A stretch of DNA of 64,000 bases from Acidithiobacillus marinus (GCF_002847505.1 NZ_MXAV01000013.1:62001-126000); one strand, 5' to 3'; positions 8,811-20,413 are shown, numbered from the stretch's first letter. Notes: generated from the letters alone by a model not told the origin. Numbers and translations are program-made.

Positions 8811-10562
8811 ATGACGATGACTTCCCCGACCAGCATCACTGAGCGTTTAAACGTGCAAACCAAATCCGAAACCCTGACCGGCGCCGAGATTGTGGTGCGC
8901 GCTCTACGTGACGAAGGTGTGGAATTCGTATTTGGTTATCCCGGCGGCGCAGTGCTGTATATTTATGATGAACTGGATAAGCAAGAAGCGGTGCAGCACA
9001 TCCTGGTCCGTCATGAGCAGGCGGCGGTGCATGCCGCCGATGCCTATTCCCGGGTGACCGGCAAGGTCGGTGTGGCTCTGGTGACCAGCGGCCCCGGGGC
9101 GACCAATGCGGTCACGGGTATTGCTACGGCCTATATGGATTCTGTACCCCTGGTGGTGATCAGTGGACAGGTGCCCGTTGCTCTGATTGGGAATGATGCC
9201 TTTCAGGAAGTGGATACGGTGGGCATTACCCGCCCCTGTACCAAGCACAATTTTCTGGTCAAGGATGTTAAGGATCTGGCCAGCACCCTGAAAGCCGCCT
9301 TTTACCTGGCGGCCACCGGCCGGCCCGGCCCGGTGCTGGTGGACATTCCCAAGGATGTAACGGCCCATCAGTGTGCCTATCATTATCCTGACAAGATTTC
9401 CCTGCGTTCCTACAAGCCGACGGTCAAAGGCCATCCCGGGCAGGTGCGCAAGGCCATGCAGCTGATTGCCAGTGCCCAGCGGCCCATGTTTTACACAGGT
9501 GGTGGGGTAGTCCTGGGTAACGCGTCAGAAGAACTGCGCAAGCTGGTCCGCGCCCTGAATGTGCCGATTACCCATACTCTTATGGGCTTGGGCGCCTATC
9601 CGGCGACGGATCCCCAGTTTGTGGGCATGTTGGGCATGCATGGGACCTATGAAGCCAATATGGCCGTGCAGCACTGCGATGTGCTGGTGGCTCTGGGCGC
9701 ACGCTTTGATGACCGGGTTACCGGAAATCTCGCCAAGTTCGCTCCTCATGCCAAAATTGTCCATGTAGATGTGGATCCTGCTTCCATTTCCAAGAACGTC
9801 CGGGTGGATGTGCCCATTGTCGGTGATTTGCAGCAGGTGTTGACGGAAATGAATCAGGTTCTGGCTGAACTGGATGCGCTCAATGATCGTCATGCCATGC
9901 AAGCCTGGTGGGGGCAAATCACAGAATGGCGCCAGCGTGACTGCCTCCATTACCAGCAGGATGAGCTGATCATCAAGCCCCAGTTTGTCGTGCAGAAGCT
10001 CTATGAACTCACTGCCGGAGAGGCCATTGTCACCTCGGACGTGGGTCAGCATCAGATGTGGGCTGCGCAGTTTTATGGTTTTGATCATCCCCGCCGTTGG
10101 GTGAACAGTGGGGGACTGGGGACCATGGGTTTTGGTTTGCCTGCGGCCATGGGTGCCCAGGTGGCAGAGCCTGATGCGACGGTGGTCTGTATTACCGGCG
10201 ATGGCAGTATCCAGATGAATATTCAGGAACTGTCCACCTGCCAGCAATACAAATTGCCCCTCAAGGTGGCTTGCCTGAATAACCACTACCTGGGCATGGT
10301 TCGCCAGTGGCAGGAGTTTTTCTATGAAGACCGTTACGCCATGAGCTATGTGGACGCCTTACCGGACTTCGTCAAATTGGCAGAAGCCTATGGCCATATC
10401 GGTTTGCGGGCAGACAAGCCTGCCGATGTAGAGCCGGTCATCCGCGAAGCCCTGCGTCTCAAGGATCGCATGGTCTTCATGGATTTCCGGGTGGATGCCA
10501 AGGAGAATGTCTATCCCATGGTGCCAGCTGGTGCTGCTCTCTCTGAAATGATCCTGGTGTAA
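8811..10562 (+). CDS. ilvB: acetolactate synthase large (catalytic) subunit
   Basis: Thiamine-diphosphate- and FAD-dependent enzyme that condenses pyruvate to acetolactate, or with 2-oxobutyrate to acetohydroxybutyrate, the first common step of branched-chain amino-acid synthesis. The 583-residue product has the catalytic Glu in HILVRHEQAA (E69), an FGYPGGAVL loop, the FAD-region motif RFDDRVTG and the ThDP motif GDGSIQMN ending in NN. GAGGAG precedes the ATG. It is 2 bp from ilvH and part of an ilvBHC operon. The gene could equally be named ilvI. Confidence 0.96.
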   Translation: MTMTSPTSITERLNVQTKSETLTGAEIVVRALRDEGVEFVFGYPGGAVLYIYDELDKQEAVQHILVRHEQAAVHAADAYSRVTGKVGVALVTSGPGATNAVTGIATAYMDSVPLVVISGQVPVALIGNDAFQEVDTVGITRPCTKHNFLVKDVKDLASTLKAAFYLAATGRPGPVLVDIPKDVTAHQCAYHYPDKISLRSYKPTVKGHPGQVRKAMQLIASAQRPMFYTGGGVVLGNASEELRKLVRALNVPITHTLMGLGAYPATDPQFVGMLGMHGTYEANMAVQHCDVLVALGARFDDRVTGNLAKFAPHAKIVHVDVDPASISKNVRVDVPIVGDLQQVLTEMNQVLAELDALNDRHAMQAWWGQITEWRQRDCLHYQQDELIIKPQFVVQKLYELTAGEAIVTSDVGQHQMWAAQFYGFDHPRRWVNSGGLGTMGFGLPAAMGAQVAEPDATVVCITGDGSIQMNIQELSTCQQYKLPLKVACLNNHYLGMVRQWQEFFYEDRYAMSYVDALPDFVKLAEAYGHIGLRADKPADVEPVIREALRLKDRMVFMDFRVDAKENVYPMVPAGAALSEMILV

Positions 10563-10564
10563 GC

Positions 10565-12111
<1,547 letters not shown>

Positions 12112-12140
12112 GATTGTTTGATTTTTTTGAAGAATATCCG

Positions 12141-12190
12141 GGCGAATCCCTCGGGACAAAGTTTTTGTCCCGAGGATGTTCGCCCTTTTC
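12141..12190 (+). terminator. rho-independent terminator of the ilvBHC operon
   Basis: A nearly perfect inverted repeat pairs GGCGAATCCCTCGGGACAAA (12141-12160) with 12164-12184. The loop is four nucleotides (GTTT), the only irregularities are near the base of the stem, and CTTTTC follows. It lies 29 bp after ilvC. It also argues against a psd start at 12176, which would fall inside the stem. Confidence 0.88.
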
Positions 12191-12220
12191 TCATGGCCCC
12201 GGTCCTGCTACGCTCCGCCC

Positions 12221-12892
12221 ATGAAAACTGATTATCCTTATCCTATTCTGGCGCGTGAAGGCTGGCCCTTTTTACTGTTGTTTCTGGCCATCGCCATTGT
12301 CCTGCAGATTTTTCTGACGGGTTGGTGGCTGGTTTTCGCTGCCCTGTTTTATTTGTTGTTTTTGTTCAGTCTGCAGTTTTTTCGCGATCCCCGGCGGCCC
12401 CTGCCGGATTTGTCGTCACAGTCGGTGCTCTGTCCTGCCGACGGCCGGGTTATTGCCATTGAACAGGTCGAAGATCCTTATCTCTCCCGTCCAGCCCTCA
12501 AGGTCAGCATTTTCATGAATGTGTTTGACGTGCATGTGAATCGCATGCCGGTCAGTGGACTGGTACAGAATGTCTGGTATTTTCCGGGTCGGTTTTTCAA
12601 TGCAGCCCTGGACAAGGCTTCGCTGGAAAATGAGCGCAATGCACTCTGGATCAAAACGCCTGACGGGCAGGATGTGACGGTGGTTCAGGTCGCGGGCCTG
12701 GTAGCGCGACGGATTGTGTGTCATGTCCGGAAGGGAAATGATGTCGGCATCGGGCAGCGATTTGGTTTCATACGCTTTGGCTCGCGGGTCGATACTTATC
12801 TGCCCCTGGATACCCAAGTTCAGGTGCGGATTGGTGAACGGGTGCGCTCCGGTGCCCAGTGTCTGGCAACCCTGCCTGTGACGGCTCCATGA
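12221..12892 (+). CDS. psd: phosphatidylserine decarboxylase (short, PSD-A type)
   Basis: Decarboxylates phosphatidylserine to phosphatidylethanolamine at the inner membrane. It is self-processed to give a pyruvoyl prosthetic group. The 223-residue product has two membrane helices near the N-terminus (about 16-52), CPADGRV (D74), DVHVNRMP (H105) and the self-cleavage site FGSRVD with Gly187-Ser188. The GS-type site and short length match the archaetidylserine-decarboxylase-like subfamily rather than long E. coli Psd. The ATG at 12221 lies downstream of the ilvC terminator. The stop overlaps pssA by 4 bp, so consecutive steps of one pathway are coupled. Confidence 0.92.
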   Translation: MKTDYPYPILAREGWPFLLLFLAIAIVLQIFLTGWWLVFAALFYLLFLFSLQFFRDPRRPLPDLSSQSVLCPADGRVIAIEQVEDPYLSRPALKVSIFMNVFDVHVNRMPVSGLVQNVWYFPGRFFNAALDKASLENERNALWIKTPDGQDVTVVQVAGLVARRIVCHVRKGNDVGIGQRFGFIRFGSRVDTYLPLDTQVQVRIGERVRSGAQCLATLPVTAP

Positions 12893-13641
12893 ATTCGCGC
12901 TACCCCCGGCGTGGGGTTTATGTACTTCCTAATCTGTTTACCACTGCCAGCCTTTTTGCCGGTTTTTATTCCATTGTCGCTTCCATTCATGGCCATTACC
13001 GGATAGCCGCTATTGTCATTTTCATCGCCATGATTCTCGATGGTCTGGATGGCCGGGTAGCGCGCATGACCCATACCGAAAGTGCTTTTGGCGCGGAATA
13101 TGATTCTCTGGCGGATGTGATCGCATTTGGCATGGCGCCTGCTATCCTGGTCATGCTCTGGGGGCTTCAGGATTTTGGCAAATTCGGCTGGCTGGGTGCG
13201 TTTGTGTATATTGCCTGTGGTGCCCTGCGCCTGGCGCGATTCAATGCCCAGGTACATAGTGCTTCCAAGCGCTATTTTCAGGGTTTACCCATACCTACGG
13301 CCGCCGCAGTCCTGGCTAGTCTGGTTTGGGTGGCTGTCGGTGAGGGTTATCCCTGGCTGACCCAAGTCAGTGAATATATTGCCCTGGGCCTGGTGTATGT
13401 ATTGGGTCTGCTGATGGTAAGCAATGTTCGTTTCCGCAGCTTCAAGGACTTTGACCTCCACGGGCGGGTGCCCTTTGCTCTGGCTATTATCGTGGTTCTG
13501 GTAGTAGCTCTGATTGCGGTACATCCCCCACTAGTGCTGTTTTTGGCCGGTATTTCATACGTGCTGGTGGGTTTGATCCTCACCCTGTGGCAGATTCGCA
13601 GTCGTCGTCAGAGAAGGCGGCGGGGAATGCATTCGAACTGA
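12889..13641 (+). CDS. pssA: CDP-diacylglycerol-serine O-phosphatidyltransferase
   Basis: Makes phosphatidylserine from CDP-diacylglycerol and serine, supplying the Psd substrate. The 250-residue membrane protein carries the CDP-alcohol phosphotransferase signature: DGLDGRVAR with downstream GAEYDSLAD, i.e. the four conserved aspartates. There are about eight hydrophobic segments and a strongly basic C-terminus (SRRQRRRRG). The start ATGAATTCG overlaps the psd stop; an earlier in-frame codon at 12859 is less likely. Confidence 0.92.
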   Translation: MNSRYPRRGVYVLPNLFTTASLFAGFYSIVASIHGHYRIAAIVIFIAMILDGLDGRVARMTHTESAFGAEYDSLADVIAFGMAPAILVMLWGLQDFGKFGWLGAFVYIACGALRLARFNAQVHSASKRYFQGLPIPTAAAVLASLVWVAVGEGYPWLTQVSEYIALGLVYVLGLLMVSNVRFRSFKDFDLHGRVPFALAIIVVLVVALIAVHPPLVLFLAGISYVLVGLILTLWQIRSRRQRRRRGMHSN

Positions 13642-13664
13642 TAGCAGAATCCGGGAATAGGCTG

Positions 13665-14885
13665 ATGCGCGTCCATCATGAGCTGTTATCACGCGAACAA
13701 TTACCGTTCTTGGCTTTGTGGCTGGTATTGCTGAGTATTCCTCTGGCTATTGCGTTGACCAAGTTTGCTGCCGTGATTTTTCTGCTGGCTTTTGTCTGGG
13801 CCGGATATATTCGCAATCTGCGTTCCCATGTGTTTTTGTTGTCAGTCGGCCTGATTTCGCTGATCAACATCTATGATTTGTTTCATTATCATTTGTTTGC
13901 TGATCATCTCGGTCCGGTAAGGCATATCTGGTACTTATGGTTCTTACCGCTGGTGGCTGCCATGCCCTGGAGTCGACAGCGTTTTGTTGATCTGCTCAGG
14001 GCTTTTATTCTGGCCCTGACTGTCAACGGCTTGATTGGTGTTGCCCAGGTACTGGGCTGGCATTTTCGCAATTTATTGGGTCAGGGACCCATTGGTCTGG
14101 CGCAGACCCATATTACCTTCAGCATGATGCTGGCTTCCGGTTTGTTGCTGCTGCTCTTTGCCATCAAGGATAAAAAACTGTTCTGGAGTCCAAGCGTCGC
14201 GGTGTTTATATTCCTGTTATTGCTCTGGCAGTTGATGTTCACCATTGGTAGAACGGGTCAGGCAGTGTTTTTTATACTGGCACTGCTCGTATTGCTGTGG
14301 ATGTTTCCCCGATATCGAATCGCCGGAGCGCTGAGTGTTTTTGTTGTGGCAGGAATTGCTCTTTTGTCTCCCGTATTGCGGAGCCGCTGGGTGCAGGCGG
14401 TTTTTGATGTGTACCTGTTTTTCAATGGCTGGGTGATTACCAGTGTGGGATTGCGTCTGGTTTATGCGCATTCCGCACTGCAGATGTTTGCCGAACATCC
14501 GTTTTTCGGGGTGGGGGCCGGGCAATTTCGTGCCGCTTATTATGATCTGGCCCAGCGGGGTCTGGAGCCCAAATTACCGCCCGTTGTGGATAGCATGATC
14601 GGACCGAATAATTCTTTCCTGGCCTATTTGTCGGAATTGGGTTTGTTTGGATTTGTCCCGCTGATCGTTTTAATGGGATATTTATGGATCAGGGCATGGC
14701 GACAAAGTGAGCCCCTCCTCCGCTATGTGCAGGTGGTGACCTGGCTATGGTTTGTCCTGGGTAGCTTTGCCGACACCTTCATCTGGCTGGAAGGGCAGGC
14801 CATACCCTTTGCCATTCTGATGGCCGTGCACTATGTATCTTCCGAAGAAGAAACCCCGGTGACCGCTTGCGAAGGCGTCCATTGA
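13665..14885 (+). CDS. O-antigen ligase / polymerase-like membrane protein
   Basis: A 406-residue polytopic membrane protein with about eleven hydrophobic segments and a larger periplasmic loop. The segment HPFFGVGAGQFRAAYYDL matches the Wzy_C/WaaL domain of O-antigen ligases, as does PNNSFLAYLSELGLFGF. The enzyme probably transfers or polymerises lipid-linked glycans in the periplasm, but ligase and polymerase cannot be told apart by eye. The ATG at 13665, 23 bp after pssA, is chosen over a GTG at 13587 that would overlap pssA by 55 bp. The 3' end overlaps the convergent propeller gene by 55 bp. Confidence 0.8.
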   Translation: MRVHHELLSREQLPFLALWLVLLSIPLAIALTKFAAVIFLLAFVWAGYIRNLRSHVFLLSVGLISLINIYDLFHYHLFADHLGPVRHIWYLWFLPLVAAMPWSRQRFVDLLRAFILALTVNGLIGVAQVLGWHFRNLLGQGPIGLAQTHITFSMMLASGLLLLLFAIKDKKLFWSPSVAVFIFLLLLWQLMFTIGRTGQAVFFILALLVLLWMFPRYRIAGALSVFVVAGIALLSPVLRSRWVQAVFDVYLFFNGWVITSVGLRLVYAHSALQMFAEHPFFGVGAGQFRAAYYDLAQRGLEPKLPPVVDSMIGPNNSFLAYLSELGLFGFVPLIVLMGYLWIRAWRQSEPLLRYVQVVTWLWFVLGSFADTFIWLEGQAIPFAILMAVHYVSSEEETPVTACEGVH

Positions 14886-16840
14886 TACACCAGATTTTTA
14901 CCCCGCGCATCTTCCTCAACTATAATGAGATATTGGCCGTTTTTACGGCGGAGTGCGTGAATAGCGTGGATCATGTCAATCCAGCCGCTGTGGCTGCCAA
15001 CGGACTCATCTGGTGACAGGGTTCCCACTTTTTTACCATCTTCGAGTCGGAAGATAGTCACTACGGCATCCTTCCCGTGAGTTGGGAATACTGCGACGGT
15101 AAACAAACAATCTCCGGCAATATCAAAAGCTTTGGGTGGCAGGTCGTGCCCGTCCAAAGGCGTGTTGATGACCCAGCGCAGTTGCGGTTGGGTGCTGGTC
15201 CAGTGATCGTAGCGGGCAATGACGGCACCAATCAGCCCCCAGCTTTTTTTGGGCTTTTCATTGGTGTACCCACCCATATACAGGCTATCGCTGGCACTGT
15301 CGTAATGTGCCCGGGTCACCCGCGTAAACAGGGCAGGGATGGGATAGCGGACGGGTTCCTTGAATCGGGGTATTCCAGAATCTGACCACGATGCGAAAGC
15401 ATAATGCCAGATAGTTTGATCGGGCGTCTGACCGCGCCAGATTCCCCCCTGGGCATCGACATTCCAGGCAAAGCCATCGCCTTTGACTGCGGCCACCGGA
15501 TAAGCGATTTGACTGGGCGATGCTTCAAAAGCATACAGATCATATCCCCCGCCAGTTTGGCCCATAGTATAGAGGAGGCGCTTGCCCTGAATATGGCGTA
15601 TTTCCGTTGAGCAGGCATTTTTCCCCATGATTCGTGGGTCATGAGGATAGCGAATAGCGTCCAGAGTAATGGCAGTAGCTTTCCAGCCCTTTCCCGGTGC
15701 CTTTTCGGGGTCATAGGAGAATATGGATTCGGGTCCATACACAACCGTCCCATTATGAAGGGGATCGAAACAAAATGCGGTAACCCAGGCATATTTGGAG
15801 AGCTCCCAGCGTGGTTTTGTTTGCCGGTCCAGAGAACGAATGACAACCGGTGAATTCGGGTTAGGTCCGAAACACATGCCCACGTACAGGTTTCCCAGAG
15901 TGTCCATGCCCGCCCCACGCAAGGCAAAGAACTTGTCGGGCGCCATTTTTCCGGGAGTCCCCGCGCGTAATCCCCCTTTGAGACCATAGCGGGCGACAAT
16001 ATGGGGTGTAGAGTCAATATTGTATTGCAAAACCTGTTGGCTGGGGCCGTTGTCGCATATCAGGAGCGTATTATCCGGGCCGATGGCCAAGGCAGTGGCC
16101 TGATCCATATGGGGAATAGTCCCCGGCAGGCGCTGCCCACTCATGCTGACGTGGTGGATACTGCCGCCTTGCAATATCCATAAGGTATTTTGCGCATCCA
16201 TGGTTATTCCGCGCACGCTAGGGATAGGCAGAACCCGTTCAAGGTGCATATTCTGTGTTTGCCGAATCTGGATTTTCCCGTTTTTGCCGGCAATGGCCAA
16301 AAAATCGGATCTGGCTGCCATGGCTGTGACCAGGCCCGTTTTTTCATAGCCTTGGTAATGAATGGTTGACTGGATATTGCCAGGCTCAGTCCAGCGAAAC
16401 TGCAGCAAGTTTCCAGCCGTGTTGCTGATAAAAATCCAGTCGTTCACTGCAGCAACACTGGTACCAGCGGTTCCCCATCCCCAGGCATTGGCTTTGCCTT
16501 CGCCTTCAGCCATGAGGCACTGCTGATTGGTGTCGCCATCCTTGTAAAGACCCGTGCAGCGCCCCGCCTCGTCCCACAAAGAGGCTGTCAAAACCGTACC
16601 ATCCCCAGTGACCGTCATGGCCACGATTTCATCCTGTACCCAACGTCCCTGACCATTGCTTCCCTTGCCGGCAAAGCTGTTGCCAATCCATGAGGTGCGA
16701 TAGTGACCGGGCGGTGTTACGAGGGCGGAACCTGCGTAGGCTCTGGATATCAGTTTGCCGGAATGCAGAGCCAGCTCTGCCACGGGTATGGAAATAGCCC
16801 CTAATCCGATAAGCTTCAGGAAAGTGCGGCGTTTGTGCAT
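14831..16840 (-). CDS. Tat-exported propeller-like protein of unknown function
   Basis: A 669-residue product with a twin-arginine signal, KRRTFLKLIGLGA, followed by a hydrophobic stretch, indicating folded export to the periplasm. The body is a series of beta-rich repeats of the type GITMDAQNTLWIL, ALAIGPDNTLLI and GMDTLGNLYVG, like NHL or similar six-bladed propellers. No catalytic motif is evident. Six cysteines are scattered in the mature part. The gene stands alone between convergent and tandem neighbours, and its 3' end overlaps the O-antigen-ligase gene by 55 bp. Export of a folded propeller hints at a bound cofactor or metal, but none can be assigned. Confidence 0.72.
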   Translation of the reverse strand: MHKRRTFLKLIGLGAISIPVAELALHSGKLISRAYAGSALVTPPGHYRTSWIGNSFAGKGSNGQGRWVQDEIVAMTVTGDGTVLTASLWDEAGRCTGLYKDGDTNQQCLMAEGEGKANAWGWGTAGTSVAAVNDWIFISNTAGNLLQFRWTEPGNIQSTIHYQGYEKTGLVTAMAARSDFLAIAGKNGKIQIRQTQNMHLERVLPIPSVRGITMDAQNTLWILQGGSIHHVSMSGQRLPGTIPHMDQATALAIGPDNTLLICDNGPSQQVLQYNIDSTPHIVARYGLKGGLRAGTPGKMAPDKFFALRGAGMDTLGNLYVGMCFGPNPNSPVVIRSLDRQTKPRWELSKYAWVTAFCFDPLHNGTVVYGPESIFSYDPEKAPGKGWKATAITLDAIRYPHDPRIMGKNACSTEIRHIQGKRLLYTMGQTGGGYDLYAFEASPSQIAYPVAAVKGDGFAWNVDAQGGIWRGQTPDQTIWHYAFASWSDSGIPRFKEPVRYPIPALFTRVTRAHYDSASDSLYMGGYTNEKPKKSWGLIGAVIARYDHWTSTQPQLRWVINTPLDGHDLPPKAFDIAGDCLFTVAVFPTHGKDAVVTIFRLEDGKKVGTLSPDESVGSHSGWIDMIHAIHALRRKNGQYLIIVEEDARGKNLVYQWTPSQAVTGVSSSEDT

Positions 16841-16934
16841 CTGTCCCTCGTCAATAATGGGTGTTGAAGTCGCCAGGCTGGTTCACGAAGTTTGCAAATG
16901 CGCTCTCTGAATGTCACGAATCATCCGGCAAAAG

Positions 16935-17315
16935 TCAACTTTCCTTTTGCCGCTGGCAGGCGTCGAGAAACGACTGAAGCACCAATGCGCCATTGTGCAG
17001 TTTGTTCTGAGCGGCATAGAGAAGAATCAGCGGCCTGCCTGCAGCGCTATCCAGCAAGTGTCCGGCCTCAGTAGTTTGCAGGGCTAACTCCTGCAGGTAG
17101 CGTTGGCGAAACTCCTCCCAGAGGGTGATATCATGATGAAACCACTGCCTTAACGCCGTACTGGGGGTCAGAATCTTGGGCCAGGCATCCAGAGGCAGGT
17201 CTTCCTTGCGGACTCCGCGTGGCCAGAGGCGTTCGGCCAATACCCGAAAGCCTCTGGGTAAGGGGCGTTCATACACGCGCCAGGGAATGATTTCGATGCG
17301 TTGTTGCTTCTCCAT
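16935..17315 (-). CDS. DUF488 (YeaO-like) family protein
   Basis: A 126-residue soluble protein with the DUF488 signatures RVLAERLWPRGVRKEDL, a W-K segment (LDAWPKILTPS) and RQWFHHD, plus a C-terminal strand ILLYAAQN. The family is widespread, often near stress or metal genes, and its function is unknown. The gene follows an unrelated propeller gene and has its own short upstream region. Confidence 0.85.
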   Translation of the reverse strand: MEKQQRIEIIPWRVYERPLPRGFRVLAERLWPRGVRKEDLPLDAWPKILTPSTALRQWFHHDITLWEEFRQRYLQELALQTTEAGHLLDSAAGRPLILLYAAQNKLHNGALVLQSFLDACQRQKES

Positions 17316-17396
17316 AAATTTATTCTAGTCAGTGCCTATAGCCTTGTCGAAAATGATTCGCTGGTGAATGATTGCCTATTGATTTGTAAATTAATT

Positions 17397-17990
17397 TTAT
17401 GGTTCTAGAATTTTTGCAACGCTTTCTTGCAGCGCTGGCAGAACTTCCTCGACAAACCAGGGGTTGCGGCGCAGCCAGAGGGTATTGCGGGGACTGGGGT
17501 GGGGTAGAGGAATCAGGTCCGGCCAGTATTGGCGCCAGTTGCTGACCAGATCCTGCAGGGAGCCGCGCGTATCCGGCAGATGGTACTTCCGGGCGTACTG
17601 GCCGATGACCAGTGTCAGTTCGACTTGATTTAAATGACGGAGAAGCGGAGCGCGCCAGTGTGATGCGCACTCCGGCCGGGGCGGGAGGTCCCCCGCATGG
17701 CCTTTTCCGGGATAACAGAATCCCATCGGTACCAGCGCAAATAGATGCGGATCGTAAAACTGTGCCCGACTGACCCCCAGCCATTCGCGCAGGCGCTCGC
17801 CACTTTGATCATCAAAGGGAAGCCCGCTGGCATGAGCGCGCCGTCCCGGTGCCTGGGCAGCAATGAGAATGCGTGCCTGTGGGTGGATTTGCAGAACCGG
17901 ACGCGGTGCCTGGGGCAGCGCTGCAGCACAGATTTCACAATGCTGGAGTTTCTGGAGTAGTTCCGTCAGTTCTGCTTTTGGTGTTGCCAT
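17397..17990 (-). CDS. uracil-DNA glycosylase family protein
   Basis: A 197-residue member of the UDG superfamily, which removes deaminated bases from DNA. It has AQAPGRRAHASGLPF (glycosylase motif 1 and water-activating region), GERLREWLGV, and PHPSPRN as the intercalation-loop motif near residue 165. Two cysteines near the N-terminus (HCEIC) resemble half of the Fe-S cluster set of family 4/5 enzymes. I do not see a full four-cysteine set, so this is probably one of the small uncharacterised UDG-like families. Confidence 0.8.
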   Translation of the reverse strand: MATPKAELTELLQKLQHCEICAAALPQAPRPVLQIHPQARILIAAQAPGRRAHASGLPFDDQSGERLREWLGVSRAQFYDPHLFALVPMGFCYPGKGHAGDLPPRPECASHWRAPLLRHLNQVELTLVIGQYARKYHLPDTRGSLQDLVSNWRQYWPDLIPLPHPSPRNTLWLRRNPWFVEEVLPALQESVAKILEP

Positions 17991-18058
17991 AGCGGTTCGT
18001 TATCCCCCGAAAGTTCGAGAGGGATGCGTGGGTAAAATAGTAGCCATGAAAGAATCTC

Positions 18059-18090
18059 CGCGACAGCGCTTTTGATGGCTTGCTGTCGCG
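18059..18090. repeat. 9-bp inverted repeat upstream of tRNA-Arg
   Basis: CGCGACAGC (18059-18067) and GCTGTCGCG (18082-18090) are a perfect inverted repeat around a 14-nt loop. No T-run follows on either strand, so it is not a standard terminator. It lies between the UDG gene start and the tRNA on the same strand and may be an RNA hairpin or protein site of unknown role. Confidence 0.5.
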
Positions 18091-18158
18091 CCAGTATCGC
18101 GAAAAATCAACAGGCAAATAAAAAGGGCTTGGAATTGTTCATAACCATTTGTTTTATA

Positions 18159-18235
18159 TGGTGCGCCTGAAGGGACTCGAACCCCTGACCTACGGCTTAG
18201 AAGGCCGTTGCTCTATCCAGTTGAGCTACAGGCGC
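18159..18235 (-). tRNA. tRNA-Arg (TCT)
   Basis: On the minus strand a full cloverleaf starts with GCGCCTGTAGCTCA. The anticodon stem is ACGGC/GCCGT with loop CTTCTAA, giving anticodon TCT, which reads AGA/AGG. The T arm is GGGGTTCGAGTCCC. The acceptor stem closes with GGCGC, discriminator A, and an encoded CCA at 18159-18161. Confidence 0.96.
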
Positions 18236-18360
18236 ATGAATGAGCGTATGCTTATATCAGCCCATCTATTGTAAAGTAGGCATCAACATCAGGGAAGGGT
18301 AGGTTTGGTGGAATGATGCCACGGTATCCAAAGTGATACATGATTCATGCGGAGGTATAA

Positions 18361-20388
18361 ATGGATAAACGCTTCATTCTGGAAAGCGAGTTCGCGCCCC
18401 AGGGCGACCAACCAGAGGCGATTCGCCAGCTGGTTAAAGGGCTGACCGACGGAGAGTTTTTTCAGACCCTGCTGGGGGTGACGGGCTCGGGCAAAACCTT
18501 TTCGGTCGCCAATGTCATTGCCGCAACCCAGCGTCCGGCCATCATCATGGCGCCCAACAAGACCCTGGCGGCACAGCTCTATGCGGAGATGCGCGCCTTT
18601 TTCCCGCACAATGCTGTGGAGTATTTCGTCAGCTATTACGATTATTACCAGCCCGAAGCCTATGTGCCGTCTTCCGATACCTTTATTGAAAAAGACGCTT
18701 CCATTAACGACCACATCGAGCAGATGCGCCTTTCCGCAACCAAGGCTCTGCTGGAAAGACCCGATGTCATTATCGTAGCCACTGTCTCTGCCATTTATGG
18801 TTTGGGTGACCCCGCTTCTTACCATGGCATGATTTTGCATTTGCGGGAATCCGACACCATGGACCAGCGCGCCATTCTCCAGCGCCTCGCCGAAATGCAG
18901 TATTCGCGCAACCCTCTGGAATTGAAGCGCGGTACATTTCGCGTCAACGGTGACGTCATTGATATCTGGCCCGCCGAAAGTGAAGAAGAAGCGGTACGGG
19001 TGGAATTATTCGGGGATGAAATCGAGCGGGTGTCCCTTTTTGACCCGCTCACCGGAAAAACCATTGTGCGCCTGCCGCGTTATACCATTTATCCCAAAAG
19101 CCACTATGTGACGCCTCGCGAGACCATTCTGGAGGCCCTGGAAAGTATCAAGGAAGAACTGCGCGAAAGGCTTGAAGATTTACGCAAAGCCAATAAGCTC
19201 GTAGAAGCCCAGCGCCTGGAACAGCGTACCCGTTTTGACCTGGAAATGATGGCCGAGCTGGGTTATTGCTCCGGGATTGAAAATTATTCCCGTTACTTGT
19301 CGGGGCGGGCACCGGGGCAGCCACCACCGACTTTGATGGATTATCTACCGGTCAACGCGCTGCTGTTTATTGATGAATCCCATGTCACCGTTCCCCAGTT
19401 CGGGGGGATGTACAAGGGCGATCGCTCACGCAAGGAAACCCTGGTGGAATATGGTTTTCGCCTGCCTTCTGCGCTGGATAACCGGCCCTTGATGTTTCCT
19501 GAATTTGAGGCTTTGATGCCCCAGACCGTGATGATTTCCGCTACTCCAGGCCCCTATGAGATGGCGCATTCCGGGCAGATTGTCGAGCAGGTGGTACGTC
19601 CTACCGGGTTGGTGGATCCGGAGGTGGAGGTGCGTCCGGCCAAGGGTCAGGTCGATGATCTGATCAGTGAAATCCAGGTCGTGATCCAGAGTGGTTGGCG
19701 GATTCTGGTCACGACGCTGACCAAGCGCATGGCCGAAGACTTGACCGATTATTTACATGATCTGGGGATTAAATGCCGCTACTTGCACTCGGATATTGAA
19801 ACCGTCGAACGGGTGGAAATCATTCGTGATTTGCGCGCCGGTGTTTTTGATGTACTCATCGGTATCAACCTCTTACGGGAGGGGTTGGATATGCCGGAAG
19901 TGGCACTGGTCGCCATTCTCGATGCCGACAAGGAGGGCTTTTTGCGCTCGGAGCGGTCGCTGATCCAAACCATTGGTCGGGCCGCACGGAACTTGCACGG
20001 GCGCGCGATCTTGTATGCGGATCAGGTGACCAAATCCATGGCCGCCGCCATGCGGGAAACCGAACGTCGTCGCGAAAAACAGGTGCAATTCAATCAGGCC
20101 CACCATATTATCCCCAAGGGAATTGTGAAGCCGGTGGCGGATATCATCGAGGGGGTTTATCGGCGCAATGCCCAGCCTGCTGCGAAAGTGGCCGAAAAAA
20201 ACAGCAGTTATCAGCTGCTCAATGATCCGAAAGCGATGGCCAAAAAAATCAAGGAGCTGGAAGAAAACATGTACCGCCATGCGCGTAACCTGGAGTTTGA
20301 GCAGGCGGCAGCATTGCGGGACGAAATCAAAAAGCTGGAAAAGCGCCTCTTGGGTACCGACTTGGAGGTCTCTCTGGTAGAAGATTAA
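18361..20388 (+). CDS. uvrB: excinuclease ABC subunit B
   Basis: UvrB is the damage-verifying helicase-like subunit of nucleotide excision repair. The 675-residue product has Walker [10 protein letters not shown] (about 39-47), the damage-binding beta-hairpin [11 protein letters not shown], Walker-B-like LLFIDESH, helicase motif [11 protein letters not shown], and a C-terminal UVR domain ([13 protein letters not shown]) that contacts UvrC, whose gene is at 30 kb. The ATG follows GGAGG with about 5 nt spacing. No recognisable LexA box precedes it. Confidence 0.97.
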   Translation: MDKRFILESEFAPQGDQPEAIRQLVKGLTDGEFFQTLLGVTGSGKTFSVANVIAATQRPAIIMAPNKTLAAQLYAEMRAFFPHNAVEYFVSYYDYYQPEAYVPSSDTFIEKDASINDHIEQMRLSATKALLERPDVIIVATVSAIYGLGDPASYHGMILHLRESDTMDQRAILQRLAEMQYSRNPLELKRGTFRVNGDVIDIWPAESEEEAVRVELFGDEIERVSLFDPLTGKTIVRLPRYTIYPKSHYVTPRETILEALESIKEELRERLEDLRKANKLVEAQRLEQRTRFDLEMMAELGYCSGIENYSRYLSGRAPGQPPPTLMDYLPVNALLFIDESHVTVPQFGGMYKGDRSRKETLVEYGFRLPSALDNRPLMFPEFEALMPQTVMISATPGPYEMAHSGQIVEQVVRPTGLVDPEVEVRPAKGQVDDLISEIQVVIQSGWRILVTTLTKRMAEDLTDYLHDLGIKCRYLHSDIETVERVEIIRDLRAGVFDVLIGINLLREGLDMPEVALVAILDADKEGFLRSERSLIQTIGRAARNLHGRAILYADQVTKSMAAAMRETERRREKQVQFNQAHHIIPKGIVKPVADIIEGVYRRNAQPAAKVAEKNSSYQLLNDPKAMAKKIKELEENMYRHARNLEFEQAAALRDEIKKLEKRLLGTDLEVSLVED

Positions 20389-20413
20389 CCCCCAGCAGGT
20401 GCTTCCGGGTTTT

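Noticed and set aside
12176-12220. Upstream in-frame start for psd
   Set aside because: It would begin inside the ilvC terminator stem; the ATG at 12221 gives the normal PSD-A length.
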